Both the position numbers and the translations under genes were made by a program. DNA of 54,939 nt. Source: Lachnoclostridium sp. An118 (GTDB lineage Bacteria; Bacillota; Clostridia; Lachnospirales; Lachnospiraceae). Below the pieces are notes generated by a model. The model did no database searches. It was not told the origin of the DNA and was given only the letters and a program-made list of their open reading frames with translations. Below, one piece after another: positions 18,572 through 27,946 of this stretch; within the stretch, counting starts at the first letter, position 1; every line of letters starts with the position of its first letter. The DNA lies in assembly GCF_002160985.1 (NCBI RefSeq), contig NZ_NFLQ01000020.1, positions 1 to 54,939 of the forward strand, in the 5' to 3' direction.

Positions 18572-19170
18572 ATTACTTCAATTCTTGAAATTTTTCCGTC
18601 ACGCATTTTGGCTACCCGGAGCCCCGTATCCTCAAAATAGACGCAGGCACCCTCCTTGGGCTCTATGTCCTCGGCGGCGCACCTGGCGCGGAGGACCTCC
18701 TCCAGGGTCTCGGCGTCCGTATCGTGTGGGATCTGGCACCCCATGAGCTTGTTTACCACCCGCACCCGGGACGACCCCCGGAACAGATTTTTGTCCGCCA
18801 GATCGAAGCCGAAGAAGAGGTACTTCCTTGTGGCGAACAGGACGGCGATGGCGCACACGCCGATCAGGCTGGAAAAGGCGGAAGAGTGGTCCATGATGAT
18901 CTGCCTTGCGATGGCAAAGAGGAGCACTTCAAATACGGTGTCCGGCGTGTGGTAGTACATCATCCGTATCAGCTCCACGCCGATGATGAGCTCGAAGCAG
19001 GCCTCGAGCAGATCCTCGTAGTTCGGATATTTGTCCAGGTCCGGTATATACATCAGTGAGCTGGCCAGACGCAGGCACAGCAGGATGATGCCGACTGCGA
19101 GCATGATGGAAATGAAAAATTCCATGAACATGGCCAGGCGGGAGAGGAAGGCGGCAAAATACTTTTTCAT
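18556..19170 (-). CDS. PsiE-like membrane protein
   Basis: A 204-residue membrane protein. Hydrophobic segments are visible near residues 12-40, 58-75, 80-92 and 98-112. The stretch GVELIRMMYYHTPDTVFEVLLFAIAR resembles the phosphate-starvation-inducible PsiE family; this is recognition by eye. The last 60 or so residues look soluble and could be a small transporter-associated-type domain (ARCAAEDIEPKEGACVYFEDTG). Function is unknown. It sits between hpf and a PAP2-family phosphatase gene on the same strand, with a good Shine-Dalgarno (GGAGAAG) before the ATG. Confidence 0.65.
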   Translation of the reverse strand: MKKYFAAFLSRLAMFMEFFISIMLAVGIILLCLRLASSLMYIPDLDKYPNYEDLLEACFELIIGVELIRMMYYHTPDTVFEVLLFAIARQIIMDHSSAFSSLIGVCAIAVLFATRKYLFFGFDLADKNLFRGSSRVRVVNKLMGCQIPHDTDAETLEEVLRARCAAEDIEPKEGACVYFEDTGLRVAKMRDGKISRIEVIHAIH

Positions 19171-19188
19171 AGGCTTCTCCTTTGGGTA

Positions 19189-20088
19189 TTATTTTTTCGG
19201 ACAGGGCGGGACCACCCGGCTGAACAGAGCAGGGTAGATGACCATGATCCATAATACCAGTATAAAGTATTTTATGATTTTTGCAATCACACATTTGCCG
19301 GCGATGAGGGGAATGCAGCTGTTCAGGAGAAAAATCCCGCAGATGCCCGCCGCAAATTTGAGGGCCTGCATCCAGAGGCGGGGAGCCGTGACCTGAAAAC
19401 GGAGCCTTGTGGTCTCCAGGTACCATCCCACCGCAAATCCCAGGCCGGCCCCGGCGGCCTTAAAGCAGTCCACGGCGTATGCCTGGGAAAGGAGGCCGCA
19501 CCTGACCAGGAGAAGGGCACAGACGATGACCCCCAGGCAGGCCAGCAGGAGAAGGGCAAAGAGGAGCCGCAGGGCTATGCGGCCGGATGTGAGACGGAGC
19601 AGGAGCCGGTCTGTCAGCCAGATAAAGAGGGCGGAGACGGCCAGGGAGGCCAGCACGTCCCAGGGGGTGTGACAGCCCAGGTACATGCGGGAAAGCCCCA
19701 CCAGCAGGACCATGGCAAAGAAAAGGGATCGCAGGCCTTTTCGGGAGGAGCGCAGGCCCAGGGTTCCATAGAGACAGGCGGCGCTCTGGGTGTGGCCGCT
19801 GGGGAAGGAGTAGCCCGTGGCAGCCGGCACCGCGCTCCCCACAGGGGAAAAGGCAGGGTCCAGCACCCAGGGGCGGGGGATGCGAAAGGTGACCTTCAGC
19901 GTCTGCACGGCAAGCCCTGCCAGGAAGTAGGCAAAGCTGATCTTAAGGGCCAGCTCCTTGCTGATGCACCAGTAGAGGAGACAGAGCACCAGTATGACGG
20001 CTGTCTCCTCCCCCAGGCATGTGATAAGCTGCATGATCCGGTCTGCGGCAGGGGTGCGCAGCGACTCCAGAAACCATAAAAAATCCAT
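19189..20088 (-). CDS. PAP2-superfamily membrane phosphatase
   Basis: Integral membrane phosphatase of the PAP2 (type 2 phosphatidic acid phosphatase) superfamily, 299 residues with several membrane segments. The three active-site motifs are present: KVTFRIPRP (KxxxxxxRP), PSGHT (PSGH) and SRMYLGCHTPWDV (SRxxxxxHxxxD). Likely substrates are lipid phosphates or undecaprenyl pyrophosphate outside the membrane, but the sequence does not decide. The gene is 24 bases downstream of typA and probably cotranscribed with it. Confidence 0.9.
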   Translation of the reverse strand: MDFLWFLESLRTPAADRIMQLITCLGEETAVILVLCLLYWCISKELALKISFAYFLAGLAVQTLKVTFRIPRPWVLDPAFSPVGSAVPAATGYSFPSGHTQSAACLYGTLGLRSSRKGLRSLFFAMVLLVGLSRMYLGCHTPWDVLASLAVSALFIWLTDRLLLRLTSGRIALRLLFALLLLACLGVIVCALLLVRCGLLSQAYAVDCFKAAGAGLGFAVGWYLETTRLRFQVTAPRLWMQALKFAAGICGIFLLNSCIPLIAGKCVIAKIIKYFILVLWIMVIYPALFSRVVPPCPKK

Positions 20089-20112
20089 AAATGCTCCTTG
20101 TGGTCAGAATGA

Positions 20113-21939
20113 TTATTTATTATTGCTCCTCTTGCGGAGTTTGGGGTCCAGGATCTTCTTGCGGATGCGCAGCGACTCGGGAGTCACCTCGAGAAGCTCA
20201 TCCGTGTCGATGAAATCCAGAGCCTGCTCCAGGCTGAGTATCCGCGGCGGTGTCAGGCGCAGGGCCTCATCGGCGCTGGAGGAGCGGGTGTTGGTGAGAT
20301 GCTTTGTCTTGCAGACATTGACCTCGATGTCGTCTGTCTTGCCGTTTTCGCCGATGACCATCCCGGCGTACACCTTCTCACCCGGCCCGATAAAGAGGGT
20401 GCCTCTCTCCTGGGCGCTGTACAGGCCGTAGGTGACGGATTCTCCGGTCTCGTAGGCAATGAGAGAGCCCTGCTTCCTGTACTGGATGTCCCCTTTGTAG
20501 GGAGCGTATCCGTCAAAGGCCGTGTTCATGATCCCGTTTCCCTTTGTGTCAGTGAGGAAATCTCCCCGGTATCCGATGAGTCCCCTGGAGGGGATGGAGA
20601 ACTCCATCCTGGTGTAATTGCCGCCGATGGGGCCCATGCTGCGCAGTTCTCCCTTTCTCTGCCCCAGCTTTTCGATGACCACGCCCGTGAACTCGTCCGG
20701 CACGTCAATGTAGGCCAGCTCCATGGGCTCCAGAAGCTTTCCGTTCTCGTCCTTCTTGTAGAGGACCTCCGCCTTGCTGACAGCAAACTCGTAGCCCTCC
20801 CGCCGCATGTTCTCGATGAGGACCGACAGATGGAGCTCGCCTCTTCCGGAAACCTTGAGGGTATCCATATCCTCGGTCTCCTCCACCCGGAGGCTGACAT
20901 CCGTGTTCAGTTCCCGGAACAGGCGGTCGCGGATGTGGCGGGAGGTCACGTATTTTCCCTCCCTGCCTGCAAAGGGGCTGTCATTGACCTTGAACTGCAT
21001 GGCAATGGTGGGCTCGGAGATCTTCTGGAAGGGGATGGCCCGGGGGTTTTCCGGTGAACAGATAGTATCCCCGATGGACAGGTCCGAGATGCCGGATATG
21101 GCCACAATGGAGCCGATGGAGGCTTCTTTTACCTCCACCCGGCTGAGACCGTCAAACTCATAGAGCCTGCTGATGCGCACCTTCTCCCGGCGCTCCGGGT
21201 CGTGATGGTTGACCACCACCACGTCCTGGTTCGTGCGGATGGTGCCGTTGTCCACCTTGCCGATACCGATACGGCCCACATACTCGTTGTAATCGATGGT
21301 GCTGATGAGTACCTGGGTCTCGGCCTCAGGATCACCCTCCGGGGCGGGGATGTAGTCCAGGATGGTCTCGAAAAGAGGTATCATGTTCTCCGGCTTGTCC
21401 TCCATGTCCAGCATGGCGTAGCCGTCTCTTGCAGAGGCGTAGACGAAGGGGCAGTCCAGCTGTTCCTCGGAGGCGTCCAGGTCGATGAAAAGCTCCAGCA
21501 CCTCGTCGATGACCTCTGCGGGCCGGGCCTCCGGCCGGTCGATCTTGTTGATGCAGACGATGACCGGCAGGTCCAGTTCCAGTGCCTTGCGCAGGACGAA
21601 TTTTGTCTGGGGCATGGCCCCCTCAAAGGCATCTACCACAAGGATGACTCCGTTTACCATTTTCAGGACACGCTCCACCTCGCCTCCGAAGTCCGCGTGT
21701 CCCGGTGTGTCCACGATATTGATCTTCGTCCCCTTGTAGAAGACGGCTGTATTTTTTGAGAGAATGGTAATTCCACGTTCTCGCTCGATATCGTTGGAGT
21801 CCATGACCCTCTCGGCCACCTCCTGGTTCTCGCGGAACACGCCGCTCTGCTTTAAAAGTTCATCTACAAGTGTTGTCTTGCCATGGTCAACATGGGCGAT
21901 GATCGCAATATTACGCACATCTTCGCGTTTTGTCTTCAT
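20113..21939 (-). CDS. typA: translational GTPase TypA/BipA
   Basis: Ribosome-associated GTPase needed for growth under stress and low temperature and for 50S assembly. The N-terminus shows [14 protein letters not shown] (G1), then RGITI (G2), [15 protein letters not shown] (G3) and NKIDRP (G4), followed by EF-G-like domains and the TypA-specific C-terminus. The length of 608 residues is typical. Upstream lies a divergent promoter region shared with the ssb-like gene. Confidence 0.97.
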   Translation of the reverse strand: MKTKREDVRNIAIIAHVDHGKTTLVDELLKQSGVFRENQEVAERVMDSNDIERERGITILSKNTAVFYKGTKINIVDTPGHADFGGEVERVLKMVNGVILVVDAFEGAMPQTKFVLRKALELDLPVIVCINKIDRPEARPAEVIDEVLELFIDLDASEEQLDCPFVYASARDGYAMLDMEDKPENMIPLFETILDYIPAPEGDPEAETQVLISTIDYNEYVGRIGIGKVDNGTIRTNQDVVVVNHHDPERREKVRISRLYEFDGLSRVEVKEASIGSIVAISGISDLSIGDTICSPENPRAIPFQKISEPTIAMQFKVNDSPFAGREGKYVTSRHIRDRLFRELNTDVSLRVEETEDMDTLKVSGRGELHLSVLIENMRREGYEFAVSKAEVLYKKDENGKLLEPMELAYIDVPDEFTGVVIEKLGQRKGELRSMGPIGGNYTRMEFSIPSRGLIGYRGDFLTDTKGNGIMNTAFDGYAPYKGDIQYRKQGSLIAYETGESVTYGLYSAQERGTLFIGPGEKVYAGMVIGENGKTDDIEVNVCKTKHLTNTRSSSADEALRLTPPRILSLEQALDFIDTDELLEVTPESLRIRKKILDPKLRKRSNNK

Positions 21940-21992
21940 ATGAAATCTTCCTTTTCTCTTCTTATTTAAAACTTTTTTTCTGTAACTTTAAT

Positions 21993-22020
21993 AGTGTACC
22001 ATATTTCGAAAAAAAAACAA
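21993..22020 (-). promoter_or_regulatory. typA promoter
   Basis: On the minus strand: TTGTTT (22020-22015), a 16-base T-rich spacer and TACACT (21998-21993). Other T-rich placements are possible. Confidence 0.4.
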
Positions 22021-22063
22021 GGAATATAGTTCTAATATGTGCAATTCCCGCATAGATTAGGTA

Positions 22064-22090
22064 TTGACTCTAAAGGCATCAAAATACGAT
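22064..22090 (+). promoter_or_regulatory. possible promoter of the ssb-like gene
   Basis: TTGACT (22064-22069), a short 15-base spacer and TACGAT (22085-22090). The spacing is below optimum. Confidence 0.3.
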
Positions 22091-22114
22091 CAAGAGGAAG
22101 GGAGATTTAAGACC

Positions 22115-22744
22115 ATGTCAGATAAGATCATTGAAAACAACCAGGTAACCATTATGGGACAGATCGCATCCGGCTTCACGTTCAGCCACACCGTGTTCGG
22201 GGAAGGCTTCTATATGGTGGATGTGCTGGTGAGGCGCCTGAGCAGCTCCAAGGACAGGATACCGCTCATGATATCGGAGCGCCTGTTGGACGTGACCCGG
22301 GATTACACGGGAGAGTTTATCATGGCCAGCGGCCAGTTCCGGTCCTACAACCGGCATGATGAGCAGAAGAACCGGCTGATCCTGTCTGTCTTTGTGCGGG
22401 AGCTGTCCTTTATCGACGAGGAGCCTGACGGGGCCAAGACCAACACCATCCTGCTGGACGGCTATATCTGTAAGCTGCCTGTCTACAGGAAGACGCCCCT
22501 GGGTAGGGAGATCGCGGACCTTCTGCTGGCTGTGAACCGTCCCTACGGAAAGTCTGATTACATCCCCTGCATCTGCTGGGGTAGGAACGCCAGGTTCGCG
22601 GCCTCTTTTGAGGTGGGGGAACATGTGCAGGTGCTGGGGCGGATCCAGAGCAGAGAGTATGTGAAGCGCCTGTCGGAGACCGAGTCGGAGAAGAGGACGG
22701 CCTACGAGGTGTCTGTGAGCAAGCTGGAATGCATGGATGTCTGA
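22115..22744 (+). CDS. single-stranded DNA-binding protein with two OB-like halves
   Basis: A 209-residue protein annotated by eye as an SSB-like OB-fold protein. Two similar halves can be seen: one starts at NNQVTIMGQIASGF and the second at NTILLDGYICKLPVYR, each followed by hydrophobic strands as in OB folds. The second has PYGKSDYIPCICWGRNA, like the SSB core. There is no acidic DDDIPF-type tail, so it differs from the replicative SSB. The start at 22115 gives MSDKIIENNQ; GGGAG lies about 12 bases upstream. A primosomal PriB-like or repair role is possible. Confidence 0.75.
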   Translation: MSDKIIENNQVTIMGQIASGFTFSHTVFGEGFYMVDVLVRRLSSSKDRIPLMISERLLDVTRDYTGEFIMASGQFRSYNRHDEQKNRLILSVFVRELSFIDEEPDGAKTNTILLDGYICKLPVYRKTPLGREIADLLLAVNRPYGKSDYIPCICWGRNARFAASFEVGEHVQVLGRIQSREYVKRLSETESEKRTAYEVSVSKLECMDV

Positions 22745-22775
22745 GGAACGGGATGGCGGACAGGACAGGGTTCCA

Positions 22776-22804
22776 TTGACATTGGAAATGAATAATGATA
22801 CACT
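22776..22804 (+). promoter_or_regulatory. dapA promoter
   Basis: A perfect TTGACA (22776-22781), a 17-base spacer and TACACT (22799-22804). The leader to the dapA start would be about 30 bases. Confidence 0.65.
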
Positions 22805-22842
22805 TTTTAAAGATAAATTTTTTGAAGGGCAGGAGGAAGACT

Positions 22843-23733
22843 ATGGCTATTTTTACAGGTGCAGGAGTAGCGCTGGTTACTCCGTTTCATGAGGACGGAA
22901 GCGTGAATTTCGATAAACTGGATGAGCTGATCGATTACCATTGCGAGAATGGAACGGACAGCCTGATCATCTGCGGGACGACGGGGGAGTCATCCACTTT
23001 ATCGGAAGAGGAGCATATGCAGTGTATCAAATTCGCGGTGGAGCGGGCGAAGCACCGCCTCCCTGTGATCGCGGGCACGGGCTCTAATGCTACATATACA
23101 ACCATCGATATGTCAAAGGAGGCCGTGGAGGATGGCGTGGACGGACTGCTCATCGTCACCCCCTACTACAACAAGGCTACCCAGAGCGGACTGACCGCCC
23201 ACTACAAGGCCGTGGCCGCTGAGGCCAAGGCGCCCATCATCATGTACAGCGTGGCCAGCCGGACCGGACTGAACATTGCCCCGGAGACAGTGGCCACTCT
23301 GGTAAAGGAGGTGCCCAATATCGTGGGCGTGAAGGAAGCCTCCGGCAATATCAGCCAGGTGGCAAGGATCATGAGCCTGACAGATGGGAATATCGACCTC
23401 TATTCCGGCAATGACGACCAGATCGTACCCCTGCTGTCCCTGGGCGGAAAAGGCGTGATCTCAGTCCTGTCAAATGTGGCTCCGAAGGAGACGCATGATA
23501 TCTGTGCAAAGTATTTTGCGGGGGATGTGCAGGGCGCCTGTGAGCTCCAGCTGAAGGCGATCCCGCTCATCGAGCAGCTCTTCTGTGAAGTGAACCCCAT
23601 CCCGGTAAAGAAGGCTGTCAACCTGATGGGCATGGAGTGCGGAGGACTGCGCATGCCGCTGACAGAGCTGTCGCCGGAGCACGAAAAGAGTCTGGCACAG
23701 GCTATGAGAGATTTCGGTATCAAACTTGCATAA
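22843..23733 (+). CDS. dapA: 4-hydroxy-tetrahydrodipicolinate synthase
   Basis: Condenses aspartate semialdehyde and pyruvate, the first step of the diaminopimelate/lysine branch. Family blocks are GTTGESSTL, the tyrosine motif TPYYNK and the Schiff-base lysine in VGVKEASG. GGAGGAAG before the ATG at 22843 decides the start; the farther ATG at 22795 lies within the promoter region. Length is 296 residues. dapB follows after a terminator, and aspartokinase (lysC) lies 11 kb downstream. Confidence 0.97.
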   Translation: MAIFTGAGVALVTPFHEDGSVNFDKLDELIDYHCENGTDSLIICGTTGESSTLSEEEHMQCIKFAVERAKHRLPVIAGTGSNATYTTIDMSKEAVEDGVDGLLIVTPYYNKATQSGLTAHYKAVAAEAKAPIIMYSVASRTGLNIAPETVATLVKEVPNIVGVKEASGNISQVARIMSLTDGNIDLYSGNDDQIVPLLSLGGKGVISVLSNVAPKETHDICAKYFAGDVQGACELQLKAIPLIEQLFCEVNPIPVKKAVNLMGMECGGLRMPLTELSPEHEKSLAQAMRDFGIKLA

Positions 23734-23746
23734 AAGGCAGACAGAG

Positions 23747-23796
23747 GCAGAAGGGCTGTCTCCTGCGAAAAAGAGCAGGGGGCCTTTCTGCTTTTT
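23747..23796 (+). terminator. terminator between dapA and dapB
   Basis: GCAGAAGGGC (23747-23756) pairs with GCCTTTCTGC (23782-23791), with one G-T pair. An inner CCTGC/GCAGG stem lies within, and five T follow. Confidence 0.8.
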
Positions 23797-23857
23797 GCAT
23801 AATATCTGCATATATATGCGTAAATAATGACATATATACAACATGGAGGAAAAACTT

Positions 23858-24616
23858 ATGGTAAAAGTGATCATGCATGGATGCAATGGAAAAATGGGAC
23901 AGGTCATCACAAGGCTGGCCGAATCTGACCCGGAGCTGGCGATCGTGGCCGGCGTGGATGCGAGGGCCCAGGCCCTGAATGATTATCCGGTCTTCGGAGA
24001 TATCAGTGAGTGTGATGTGGAGGCGGATGTGGTCATCGACTTCTCAAATGCCGCGGCTGTGGACCATCTGCTTGACTGGTGCCAGGAAAAGCAGATGCCG
24101 GTCGTCCTGTGTACCACAGGCCTTTCCGGGGAACAGCTCCAGAGAGTGGAGGAGGCGGCAGGGAGAACAGCGGTCCTGAAGTCCGCCAATATGTCCCTGG
24201 GCGTGAACCTCCTCATGAAGCTGCTGCAGGATGCGGCGAAGGTGCTGGCCCCGGAGGGGTTTGACATGGAGATCGTAGAGCGGCACCACAACCAGAAGGT
24301 GGACGCCCCCAGCGGCACCGCCATTGCCCTTGCGGACGCCCTGAACGGAGCTCTGGAGGGGGACTACGAGTACGTCTATGACAGGAGCGGGCAGAGAAAG
24401 AAGAGAGACAGCCATGAGATCGGCATCTCGGCCGTCCGGGGAGGCACTATCGTGGGCGAGCACGAGGTGATCTTCGCCGGGGAGGACGAGGTCATCGAGT
24501 TCAAACACACAGCCTACTCCAAGGCCCTCTTTGCCAAGGGGGCTGTTGCCGCCGCCAAGTTCCTGGCAGGCAAAGGACCGGGACGCTACGACATGTCTGA
24601 TGTGATACAGCTGTAA
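23858..24616 (+). CDS. dapB: 4-hydroxy-tetrahydrodipicolinate reductase
   Basis: NAD(P)H-dependent reductase, second step of the diaminopimelate branch. The nucleotide-binding motif is HGCNGKMGQ near the N-terminus. The catalytic signature EIVERHHNQKVDAPSGTA is intact. ATG at 23858 follows GGAGG; the ORF also has an upstream ATG at 23843. Length is 252 residues. It follows dapA after a terminator, so it may have a separate promoter in the AT-rich gap, but I see no clear one. Confidence 0.97.
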   Translation: MVKVIMHGCNGKMGQVITRLAESDPELAIVAGVDARAQALNDYPVFGDISECDVEADVVIDFSNAAAVDHLLDWCQEKQMPVVLCTTGLSGEQLQRVEEAAGRTAVLKSANMSLGVNLLMKLLQDAAKVLAPEGFDMEIVERHHNQKVDAPSGTAIALADALNGALEGDYEYVYDRSGQRKKRDSHEIGISAVRGGTIVGEHEVIFAGEDEVIEFKHTAYSKALFAKGAVAAAKFLAGKGPGRYDMSDVIQL

Positions 24617-24652
24617 CAGGGGGATTCCCCTCTCTTACGGAGGAAATAGAAT

Positions 24653-26605
24653 ATGGAAGAACTGAAGCTGAAATATCTGGAGAGACTCTCAGACCTTTAC
24701 CCCTCCATCGCCAAGGCGTCCACGGAGATCATCAACCTGCAGGCCATCCTGAACCTGCCCAAGGCCACGGAGCATTTCCTGACAGATATCCACGGGGAGT
24801 ACGAGGCATTTGCCCACGTCCTCAAAAACGGCTCCGGCTCCATCCGGAGGAAGATAGGCGATGTGTTCGGCAACACCCTGAGTGCCCGGGACAAGCAGTC
24901 CCTGGCCACCCTCATCTACTACCCCAGGGAGAAGATGGACCGCATAAGGAGAGCGGAGCCCAACATGGAGGACTGGTACAGGATCACTCTCTACCGCCTC
25001 ATCGAGGTGTGCAAGTGTACCATGAGCAAATACACCCGGTCCAAGGTGAGAAAGGCGCTGCCGGAGGACTTTGCCTACGTGATAGAGGAGCTGATCACGG
25101 AGAAGCCGGACCTGCGGGACAAGGAATTCTACTACAACGCCATCATAAACAGTATCATCGAGACGGAGAGAGCAGAGGAATTCATCGTGGCTTTGAGCGG
25201 TGTCATACAGCGGCTGACGGTGGATCATCTGCATATCGTGGGGGATATCTACGACAGGGGACCCGGCCCTCACATTATCATGGACCGGCTGATGGAGCAT
25301 CACTCGGTGGACATCCAGTGGGGCAACCATGACGTGCTCTGGATGGGAGCCGCGGCGGGACAGAGAGGCTGTATCGCCAATGTGATCCGGATCTGCGCCA
25401 GGTACGGCAACCTGGATATACTGGAGGACGGCTACGGCATCAATCTGCTCCCCCTGGCCTCCTTTGCCATGGACACCTACGGGGACGACCCCTGCTCCTG
25501 CTTTGCCCTGAAGGGAAGAGGCGGCGCCACAGCCCGGGAGCAGGAGATGGAGATGAAGATGCACAAGGCCATCTCCATCATCCAGTTCAAGGCGGAGGGG
25601 CAGATCATCCGGAAGAACCCCGGATTTAAGCTGGAGAAGAGAAACCTCCTGCACCATATTGACTTCAAGGCCGGGACCATCGAGATAGACGGCCATACCT
25701 ATGAGCTCCTGGACCGCAATTTTCCCACAGTGGACCCCGCGCGTCCCTACGCCTTCTCGCCGGAGGAGGCGGACATCATGGACCGCCTGGAGAAGGCCTT
25801 CCTGCACTGTGAGAAGCTGCAGGCCCACATGCGCTTTCTGCTGAGCAAGGGCGGGCTGTACAAGGTCTACAATCAGAACCTGCTCTATCACGGGTGCGTG
25901 CCCCTGAACCAGGACGGCACTCTGAAGCCGGTGCGTGTCTGCGGCCGGACATATAAAGGGAAGGCGCTCTACGAGGTGCTGGAGAGCTACGTGAGAAAGG
26001 GCTTTTTTGCCCTGGACAAAAAGGAGCGGGAGCGGGGGAAGGATATGATGTGGTATATTTGGCTCCACGAGAACTCCCCTCTCTTCGGCAAGGATAAGAT
26101 GGCCACCTTTGAGCGGTATTTCCTGGCTGAGAAGGAGACCCACAGGGAGAAGAAAAATCCCTACTACGAGCTTCTGGAGGACGAGGCGGTAGTGGACCGG
26201 ATCCTCCGGGAGTTCGGACTGCCGTCGGAGGGGTCCCACATCATCAACGGCCATGTGCCGGTCAAGTCCAAGGCCGGTGAGAGCCCCATCAAATGCGGGG
26301 GAAAGGTGCTTGTCATCGACGGCGGATTTTCCAGAGCCTACCAGAAGGAGACGGGAATTGCCGGCTACACCCTCATCTACAATTCCTACGGCCTGATCCT
26401 GGCGGCCCACGAGCCCTTTGAATCCACGGAGGCAGCCATAGAGAAGGAGAGCGACATCCACTCTGACAGCATTGTGGTGAAGAGGACGCTGGCCAGGAAG
26501 ACGGTGGGCGACACGGATATCGGGCGCGGGCTCAAGGCGCAGATACGGGACCTGAACGAGCTCCTTGCTGCCTACAGGAGCGGCCTGATCCCGGAAAAGC
26601 TCTGA
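24653..26605 (+). CDS. fbp: class III fructose-1,6-bisphosphatase
   Basis: Hydrolyses fructose 1,6-bisphosphate to fructose 6-phosphate in gluconeogenesis. The 650-residue length and the metallophosphoesterase-like blocks (LTDIHGEYEAF, VGDIYDRGPGPH, WGNHDVLWMGAA, INGHVPVK) are those of the class III enzyme first known from Bacillus subtilis and common in Clostridia. A clear Shine-Dalgarno (CGGAGGAAA) precedes the ATG. It follows dapB by 36 bases and may be read from the same transcript, though the functions are unrelated. Confidence 0.95.
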   Translation: MEELKLKYLERLSDLYPSIAKASTEIINLQAILNLPKATEHFLTDIHGEYEAFAHVLKNGSGSIRRKIGDVFGNTLSARDKQSLATLIYYPREKMDRIRRAEPNMEDWYRITLYRLIEVCKCTMSKYTRSKVRKALPEDFAYVIEELITEKPDLRDKEFYYNAIINSIIETERAEEFIVALSGVIQRLTVDHLHIVGDIYDRGPGPHIIMDRLMEHHSVDIQWGNHDVLWMGAAAGQRGCIANVIRICARYGNLDILEDGYGINLLPLASFAMDTYGDDPCSCFALKGRGGATAREQEMEMKMHKAISIIQFKAEGQIIRKNPGFKLEKRNLLHHIDFKAGTIEIDGHTYELLDRNFPTVDPARPYAFSPEEADIMDRLEKAFLHCEKLQAHMRFLLSKGGLYKVYNQNLLYHGCVPLNQDGTLKPVRVCGRTYKGKALYEVLESYVRKGFFALDKKERERGKDMMWYIWLHENSPLFGKDKMATFERYFLAEKETHREKKNPYYELLEDEAVVDRILREFGLPSEGSHIINGHVPVKSKAGESPIKCGGKVLVIDGGFSRAYQKETGIAGYTLIYNSYGLILAAHEPFESTEAAIEKESDIHSDSIVVKRTLARKTVGDTDIGRGLKAQIRDLNELLAAYRSGLIPEKL

Positions 26606-26696
26606 AAAAAGGAAAAAATTCCCCTGCCGGGACGCGCATAAAACAGCTTTAACTGCGGATAGTATCTAGAGAAAACAATGAAAGGGAGAGATTGCT

Positions 26697-26939
26697 ATGA
26701 AACAGTTAAAAAGAGGCCTTCTTCTATTTTTATGCATGATGTCCTTCGCCTCTCTGACAGCCTGCGGGAGCGGCAGCAATGACAACGGAGCGGTGAAGCA
26801 GGAGGATGAGAACATGAACGATGCCACGGACGGGACAAGAGAGGAAGGAGTCCTGGACGAGGCGGGAGATGAGGTCCGGGATGAGGCGGATGATATGGCT
26901 GACGAAGTCCGGGACGGAATGGAAGATATCAAGAATTAA
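26697..26939 (+). CDS. small acidic lipoprotein of unknown function
   Basis: An 80-residue protein with a lipoprotein signal: basic MKQLKR, a hydrophobic core and the lipobox LTAC, so the mature chain would start at Cys23 on the outer membrane face. The mature part is strongly acidic and carries imperfect heptad-like units (DEAGDEVRDEADDMADEVRDG), suggesting a charged helix. GGGAGAG lies before the ATG. No family is recognised beyond a general resemblance to small clostridial lipoproteins with similar acidic repeats. A terminator-like hairpin follows. Confidence 0.65.
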   Translation: MKQLKRGLLLFLCMMSFASLTACGSGSNDNGAVKQEDENMNDATDGTREEGVLDEAGDEVRDEADDMADEVRDGMEDIKN

Positions 26940-26958
26940 TGAAAAAAAGTGAAAGAAG

Positions 26959-26987
26959 CCACAGGCGGATTTCCTTTCCGCCTGTGG
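26959..26987. terminator. terminator-like hairpin after the lipoprotein gene
   Basis: CCACAGGCGGA (26959-26969) pairs perfectly with TCCGCCTGTGG (26977-26987) around a 7-base loop. The following bases are T-rich but broken (TATTATCATTT). Confidence 0.6.
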
Positions 26988-27036
26988 TATTATCATTTGG
27001 CAGATGAATGGAACGCAGTATAGCAGGAGGAAGACC

Positions 27037-27825
27037 ATGAAATTCAGACCGTGCATCGATATACATAATGGGAAAGTGAAGCAGATCGTAGGAGGGAGCC
27101 TGCAGGATGAGAGGGACCGGGCGCAGGAAAATTTTGTCTCCGAGCGCTCCGCGGCCTTCTATGCGGACCTGTTCCGCAGGGACAATCTCAAGGGGGGACA
27201 TGTGATCCTGCTCAATCCGCCCTCCTCCCCTTATTTCGAGGCGGACAGGCGGCAGGCGGCGGATGCTCTTAAGGCCTGGCCGGGAGGACTCCAGGTCGGA
27301 GGCGGGGTCACTGCGGAGAACGCCCCTTCTTATATAGAAGCGGGAGCCAGCCATGTCATCGTCACATCCTATGTGTTCAAGGACGGTGAGGTCCAGTGGA
27401 AAAATCTGGAAAAGCTTGCTTCCGCAGTGGGAGCCGGGCATGTTGTCCTGGATGTGAGCTGCAGGAAGAAGGACGGAAAGTACTATATCGTGACAGACAG
27501 GTGGCAGAGATTTACAAAGGTGCAGCTGGGGGAGGAAATCCTGTACTGGATGAGAGAGTACTGCGATGGATTCCTCGTCCACGGCGTGGACGTGGAGGGA
27601 AAAGCATCAGGTGTGGAGGATGCTCTGGTGGAGATGCTGGCATCTGTCCAGAATATCCCGATTACATATGCTGGCGGCATCAACAGCCTGGAGGAGCTGG
27701 AGCGTTTCCGGCAGCTGAGCGGAGGAAGACTGGATTTTACCATCGGCAGCGGCCTGGATCTCTACGGCGGGACCATCCCTTACGAGGAAGTGAAAAATTA
27801 CAGCGGGGCAGACAAAGCCAGGTAA
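27037..27825 (+). CDS. hisA: HisA-type isomerase, eukaryotic-like
   Basis: TIM-barrel enzyme expected to isomerise ProFAR to PRFAR in histidine synthesis. The N-terminus KFRPCIDIHNGKVKQIVGG and the blocks LQVGGGVTAENA, HGVDVEGKASGVE and TYAGGINSLEELERF resemble the eukaryotic HIS6-type HisA rather than the usual bacterial form. ATG at 27037 follows GGAGGAAG; length is 262 residues. No other histidine gene lies nearby, so it stands alone between a lipoprotein gene and secA. The family call is by eye; function in histidine synthesis is inferred. Confidence 0.8.
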   Translation: MKFRPCIDIHNGKVKQIVGGSLQDERDRAQENFVSERSAAFYADLFRRDNLKGGHVILLNPPSSPYFEADRRQAADALKAWPGGLQVGGGVTAENAPSYIEAGASHVIVTSYVFKDGEVQWKNLEKLASAVGAGHVVLDVSCRKKDGKYYIVTDRWQRFTKVQLGEEILYWMREYCDGFLVHGVDVEGKASGVEDALVEMLASVQNIPITYAGGINSLEELERFRQLSGGRLDFTIGSGLDLYGGTIPYEEVKNYSGADKAR

Positions 27826-27875
27826 AGGCGAAAATATGACAGGTCTGTGAACATTATGAACACTTTATAAACATG

Positions 27876-27904
27876 TTGAATTGACCGGATGATAGTGTTA
27901 GAAT
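27876..27904 (+). promoter_or_regulatory. secA promoter
   Basis: TTGAAT (27876-27881), a 17-base spacer and TAGAAT (27899-27904) preceded by TG at the extended -10 position. Confidence 0.55.
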
Positions 27905-27946
27905 GTGGAATAGAGTAATTTTTTGGATAAGGAGTAATACAATACC

